Origin: Sphingobacterium olei
GTDB lineage: Bacteria > Bacteroidota > Bacteroidia > Sphingobacteriales > Sphingobacteriaceae
DNA: 64,000 bases
Assembly: GCF_005048855.1 (NCBI RefSeq)
Contig: NZ_SUME01000007.1
Span: forward strand, 186,001-250,000
Direction: 5' to 3'
The stretch's first letter is position 1; every line of letters begins with the position of its first letter. Under the pieces are notes generated by a model. The model was given only the letters and a program-made list of their open reading frames with translations, had not been told where the DNA came from and ran no database searches. Shown here one piece after another: positions 61,496 to 64,000 of the stretch. A program made the translations under genes and the position numbers.

Positions 61496-62512
61496 TTACA
61501 ATAAATTATCGTACGTTGCTTTCACAATGACCTTGCCTGCTTTGTCATACGCTTCAAACTCCATCTTTACGTTATTTCCCGTACGAACTACACTTTTACA
61601 CACCAAATAATGAAAATTAAATGTATTTATAAAATACGTCATATATGTTACATTATTGGTATAACCGGCTGGCTGAGGTAAAAAACTTAATGCATTGTTG
61701 GCAAAAATAGGTGCACCGTCATAATTCGTTGTTAGGTATGGGAATCTAAAAAACACATAATTCGTCGGTGCAAACCCGCCCGTACCAATATTCCTTGAAA
61801 TCTGAAAAGCAAATCCATTACGCATCGTCGACAGATTAGCTGCCGCTACTGCAGAAAATCCAGATGCAATCGTCCTATTCTTTTCAGGGCTATTGACATA
61901 CTCCAGCTGAACACGTGATGCCGTCCCCAACACATTTGTACCAAATCCACTCGCATTAAAGTCAAAATAGTTTTCGCCATCTGCCCATTTCCAATCTACA
62001 GGTCTTTTGAACATCTTATAGATTACACCACCTTCTTTCGCATATACGTTTCCACTACGATAACACTGGATGGCTACCGTATCGCTAGACACGCCGACAA
62101 TATTATAAATATGGTCTGTGATATCAGAAGCTTGTGCCCCAACCCGGTATAATGAAGACATGATCGAGCCCGTTGTAAAGATCAACTGAGGTGCCCCCGT
62201 ACCGGTCGTAATACGAAAATACGATTCCGTATCTGCTGTCTCTCCGTATACGGTCTTCACGTACAATCGATTCGTTACCGTATCAAACTTTAGAACAATA
62301 GGTGTATATACATCGGAATTCAGTCCTGTTTTCACCATCATTACCCATCCATTTTCGGCAGAAGCGAGCATTTCCTTCGCTTCTTTCGCTACTTTTTCCT
62401 GCCGTTCTGTATTATCCTCGAAATACGCATTTGTGATATTGTCCTTTTCGCATGAAGCCAACAAAACTATGCTTCCGACGAAGAAAAACAAATGATATAG
62501 TATTTTTCTCAT
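61496..62512 (-). CDS. DUF4302-like lipoprotein
   Basis: A 338-residue lipoprotein (lipobox LLASC, then EKDNI). The opening NAYFEDNTERQEKVAKEAKEMLASAENGWVMMVKTG is the DUF4302 pattern, also seen in related Bacteroidota surface lipoproteins, followed by beta-rich sequence. It sits behind SusD and a zinc-metallohydrolase lipoprotein, its usual company. A role in surface capture of the imported ligand is inferred. Confidence 0.8.
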   Translation of the reverse strand: MRKILYHLFFFVGSIVLLASCEKDNITNAYFEDNTERQEKVAKEAKEMLASAENGWVMMVKTGLNSDVYTPIVLKFDTVTNRLYVKTVYGETADTESYFRITTGTGAPQLIFTTGSIMSSLYRVGAQASDITDHIYNIVGVSSDTVAIQCYRSGNVYAKEGGVIYKMFKRPVDWKWADGENYFDFNASGFGTNVLGTASRVQLEYVNSPEKNRTIASGFSAVAAANLSTMRNGFAFQISRNIGTGGFAPTNYVFFRFPYLTTNYDGAPIFANNALSFLPQPAGYTNNVTYMTYFINTFNFHYLVCKSVVRTGNNVKMEFEAYDKAGKVIVKATYDNLL

Positions 62513-62523
62513 AACAATCTATT

Positions 62524-63393
62524 TTAATAATTCACTTGATAAACCACCGAATCCACTACGTTATGTAATTGATGTAAATCAACCCCCATATCTAAATACA
62601 TTTGATGTACCATTTTATATTTGTCGGCCAGATCTAGACTTGCACTTGTGGCAAGGATTTGCTTGATAGTCGCTTCGGGATAGCGAACCATATGCTCTAC
62701 ACCCGTAGCGAAATCTTCTTCAGGAGCATATCCGCCGTACGCCCGCCAAAACCCATCACGCTGCGCCTGCGCTTCCGTTCTGGAACTGTAGCCGGCTAGA
62801 CCGTAGTATTTACCCTGCGAAATGCGGTCAAATACAAAGCCGCGCCCGTATTTATGGTCAATCTGATGCGCATGTTCGTGATATAGTGTTACAATATGAC
62901 CGTATAGCCAATTTTTTGAGGTCGAGAAATTGTTTACCCCTCCCATACCGAGTCTATAAAACTGTCCGTTTAAACCTGCACCAGCGGCAGTTGCCGTCGC
63001 TGTAGGATTATTAAAGTGAATAAAGCCTCCGGCAAGGATAAATTCAATCGGAGTCTCTCCTGCGAAAAATTCTGGAAACTCTTCCTTTAGCGGTTTAAGC
63101 CATATCTTATTAAGCATAACCTTCGTATAAGGCAAGGCCTTATCGTACTGTGGAGGCATGAAGAAGGTGGTACCCGCAATAATACGAGGGGTATACTCAT
63201 AAATAATCTCTACACCGAAAGCCTTCTGAATAGAATCGCAGAGGTAATCCAGTTCGTTCCATTCAGACTGGGGCTTCACCGTTCTTTTCGAGAAGTAATC
63301 CACATTTTCGTCCACTTCGCCTAGGGGATAGTTTTCTTTCTCACATGCCGTAAGAAGGAGAACAGATAAAAATATATAAATAATCTTCTTCAT
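62524..63393 (-). CDS. Substrate import-associated zinc metallohydrolase lipoprotein (TIGR04549-like)
   Basis: A 289-residue lipoprotein (signal MKKIIYIFLSVLLLTAC). The catalytic zinc motif HExxH is His172-Glu173-His174-Ala175-His176 in LYHEHAHQIDH, with a further His180. The family is known as the metallohydrolase lipoprotein coded with SusC/SusD transporters. It should cleave the substrate, perhaps a peptide, at the cell surface before import. It starts one base before the SusD stop. Confidence 0.86.
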   Translation of the reverse strand: MKKIIYIFLSVLLLTACEKENYPLGEVDENVDYFSKRTVKPQSEWNELDYLCDSIQKAFGVEIIYEYTPRIIAGTTFFMPPQYDKALPYTKVMLNKIWLKPLKEEFPEFFAGETPIEFILAGGFIHFNNPTATATAAGAGLNGQFYRLGMGGVNNFSTSKNWLYGHIVTLYHEHAHQIDHKYGRGFVFDRISQGKYYGLAGYSSRTEAQAQRDGFWRAYGGYAPEEDFATGVEHMVRYPEATIKQILATSASLDLADKYKMVHQMYLDMGVDLHQLHNVVDSVVYQVNY

Positions 63394-63394
63394 C

Positions 63395-64000
63395 TTATCT
63401 TGGATTTAATTGATTGTCTAGTAAAGGATTGCCCAGCCGTGCCTGAATCGGAATCTGTAAGGCAGTCCGTTTGTCATTAGGTGCGAGAATATTTGCGGTC
63501 TTGGGATCGGTACGGATCATCCGATGTTCGACCTGAATACCCATTCGTTTGATATCATACCATCGAAACCCCTGACCTATCAACTCAAGCTTTCTTTCAC
63601 GAAGCACTAACTCCAGCGCCTCGCTTACATTGGCAGGTGTCGCCAATGTTCTATAATTCGCAGCACTGAACCGCTCTTTACGGATCGCTTCCACATCAGC
63701 CATAGCTTTGTCGATGTCCGGATTTGCTTTGCGCAGAGTGGCTTCTGCCCTATTCAATAATACTTCTTCCATTGTGAAACAATCGTAACGTGCCTGCGCA
63801 GCATTGGGATTATTTGGCTGATTGGCATATTTCACGACCAATGCCACACTATCGATAACCGTACCGCCCGAGCTGAACTGATGCGACCGGTAATCCGAAC
63901 TCGGTGTAGTATAGAACATATTATGTGCTAAATAAAAACCACCTAGACGATAGCCAAAAGGTCGACAAAGGAATAAATTCGTTTGGTTAACAAGCAGCAG
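63395..64000 (-). CDS. SusD/RagB-family lipoprotein, C-terminal part (cut by window end)
   Basis: The frame is open to the window edge and encodes about 200 C-terminal residues of SusD: RPFGYRLGGFYLAHNMFYTTPSS near the edge, MEEVLLNRAEATLRKANPDIDKAM, and LRERKLELIGQGFRWYDIKRMG. An ATG at 63919 lies inside the family fold and is not the true start. A SusC gene should lie beyond the window. The locus has no TlpA gene within view, unlike the two other SusCD loci. Confidence 0.88.
   Translation of the reverse strand: MLLVNQTNLFLCRPFGYRLGGFYLAHNMFYTTPSSDYRSHQFSSGGTVIDSVALVVKYANQPNNPNAAQARYDCFTMEEVLLNRAEATLRKANPDIDKAMADVEAIRKERFSAANYRTLATPANVSEALELVLRERKLELIGQGFRWYDIKRMGIQVEHRMIRTDPKTANILAPNDKRTALQIPIQARLGNPLLDNQLNPR

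Overview
The window looks like a chromosomal segment of a Bacteroidota bacterium, most likely a Sphingobacteriaceae relative (Sphingobacterium/Pedobacter/Parapedobacter type). The signs are: three ECF sigma / FecR anti-sigma pairs leading into large TonB-dependent receptors, two complete and one partial SusC/SusD-type locus, many short lipoproteins with an S-C lipobox, TlpA-type thioredoxins behind SusD, Bacteroidota-style promoters (-33 TTG, -7 TAnnTTTG) and genes starting without clear Shine-Dalgarno sites. I saw no rRNA, tRNA, CRISPR array or transposase.

Layout. 0-2.8 kb: a gene fragment, an S41 peptidase lipoprotein and a small two-gene operon. 2.9-9.7 kb: sigma, FecR, TonB receptor and beta-helix-like surface lipoprotein (minus strand). 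9.75-23.0 kb: a second, longer locus read leftward: sigma, FecR, SusC, SusD, three thioredoxin-fold proteins, an ABC ATPase and two ABC-2 permeases. The ABC part is strikingly GC-rich, with a boundary inside one permease gene. 23.1-34.24 kb: a probable zinc-acquisition island, described below. 34.4-36.8 kb: a KefF/KefC-like pair. 37.0-44.9 kb: a third sigma-FecR-SusC-SusD-thioredoxin locus (plus strand). 45.0-46.45 kb: a membrane protein, a secreted CHAP-domain hydrolase and a lipoprotein with a C-terminal membrane segment, an arrangement like a phage lysis cassette. 46.7-47.2 kb: eight degenerate 63-bp tandem units. 47.3-52.2 kb: stress and xenobiotic genes (LLM oxidoreductase, DUF4260, pirin, 4Fe-4S protein, isochorismatase-like hydrolase, Crp-type regulator) mixed with gene remnants. 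52.2-60.4 kb: a TolC-MFP-RND efflux operon with TetR regulators and an SDR. 60.6-64 kb: a SusD (cut by the window end) with a zinc-metallohydrolase lipoprotein, a DUF4302 lipoprotein and another lipoprotein.

The most interesting part is 23.1-34.24 kb. A Fur-family regulator (Zur-like), a COG0523 GTPase with a CxCC motif, a ZIP transporter with a long His tail, a TonB receptor, a DUF3299-like protein, a His-rich lipoprotein and five DUF4625-like lipoproteins sit together. They share an inverted-repeat operator, TGCAA-N5-TTGCA, found at three promoter regions (four copies). One copy overlaps the -33 elements of two divergent promoters at once; two others overlap the -33 and -7 elements of the receptor promoter. 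I read this as a Zur-controlled zinc-scavenging system in which receptor, surface or periplasmic lipoproteins, inner-membrane ZIP and cytoplasmic metallochaperone are co-regulated. The metal and the lipoprotein roles are inference.

A second regulatory circuit is visible at 57.8-59.3 kb: a TetR gene lies between two copies of the operator TTGAACAGTGTTCAA, one before the efflux operon and one before the SDR gene. All functions here are read from sequence motifs by eye; no database search was possible.
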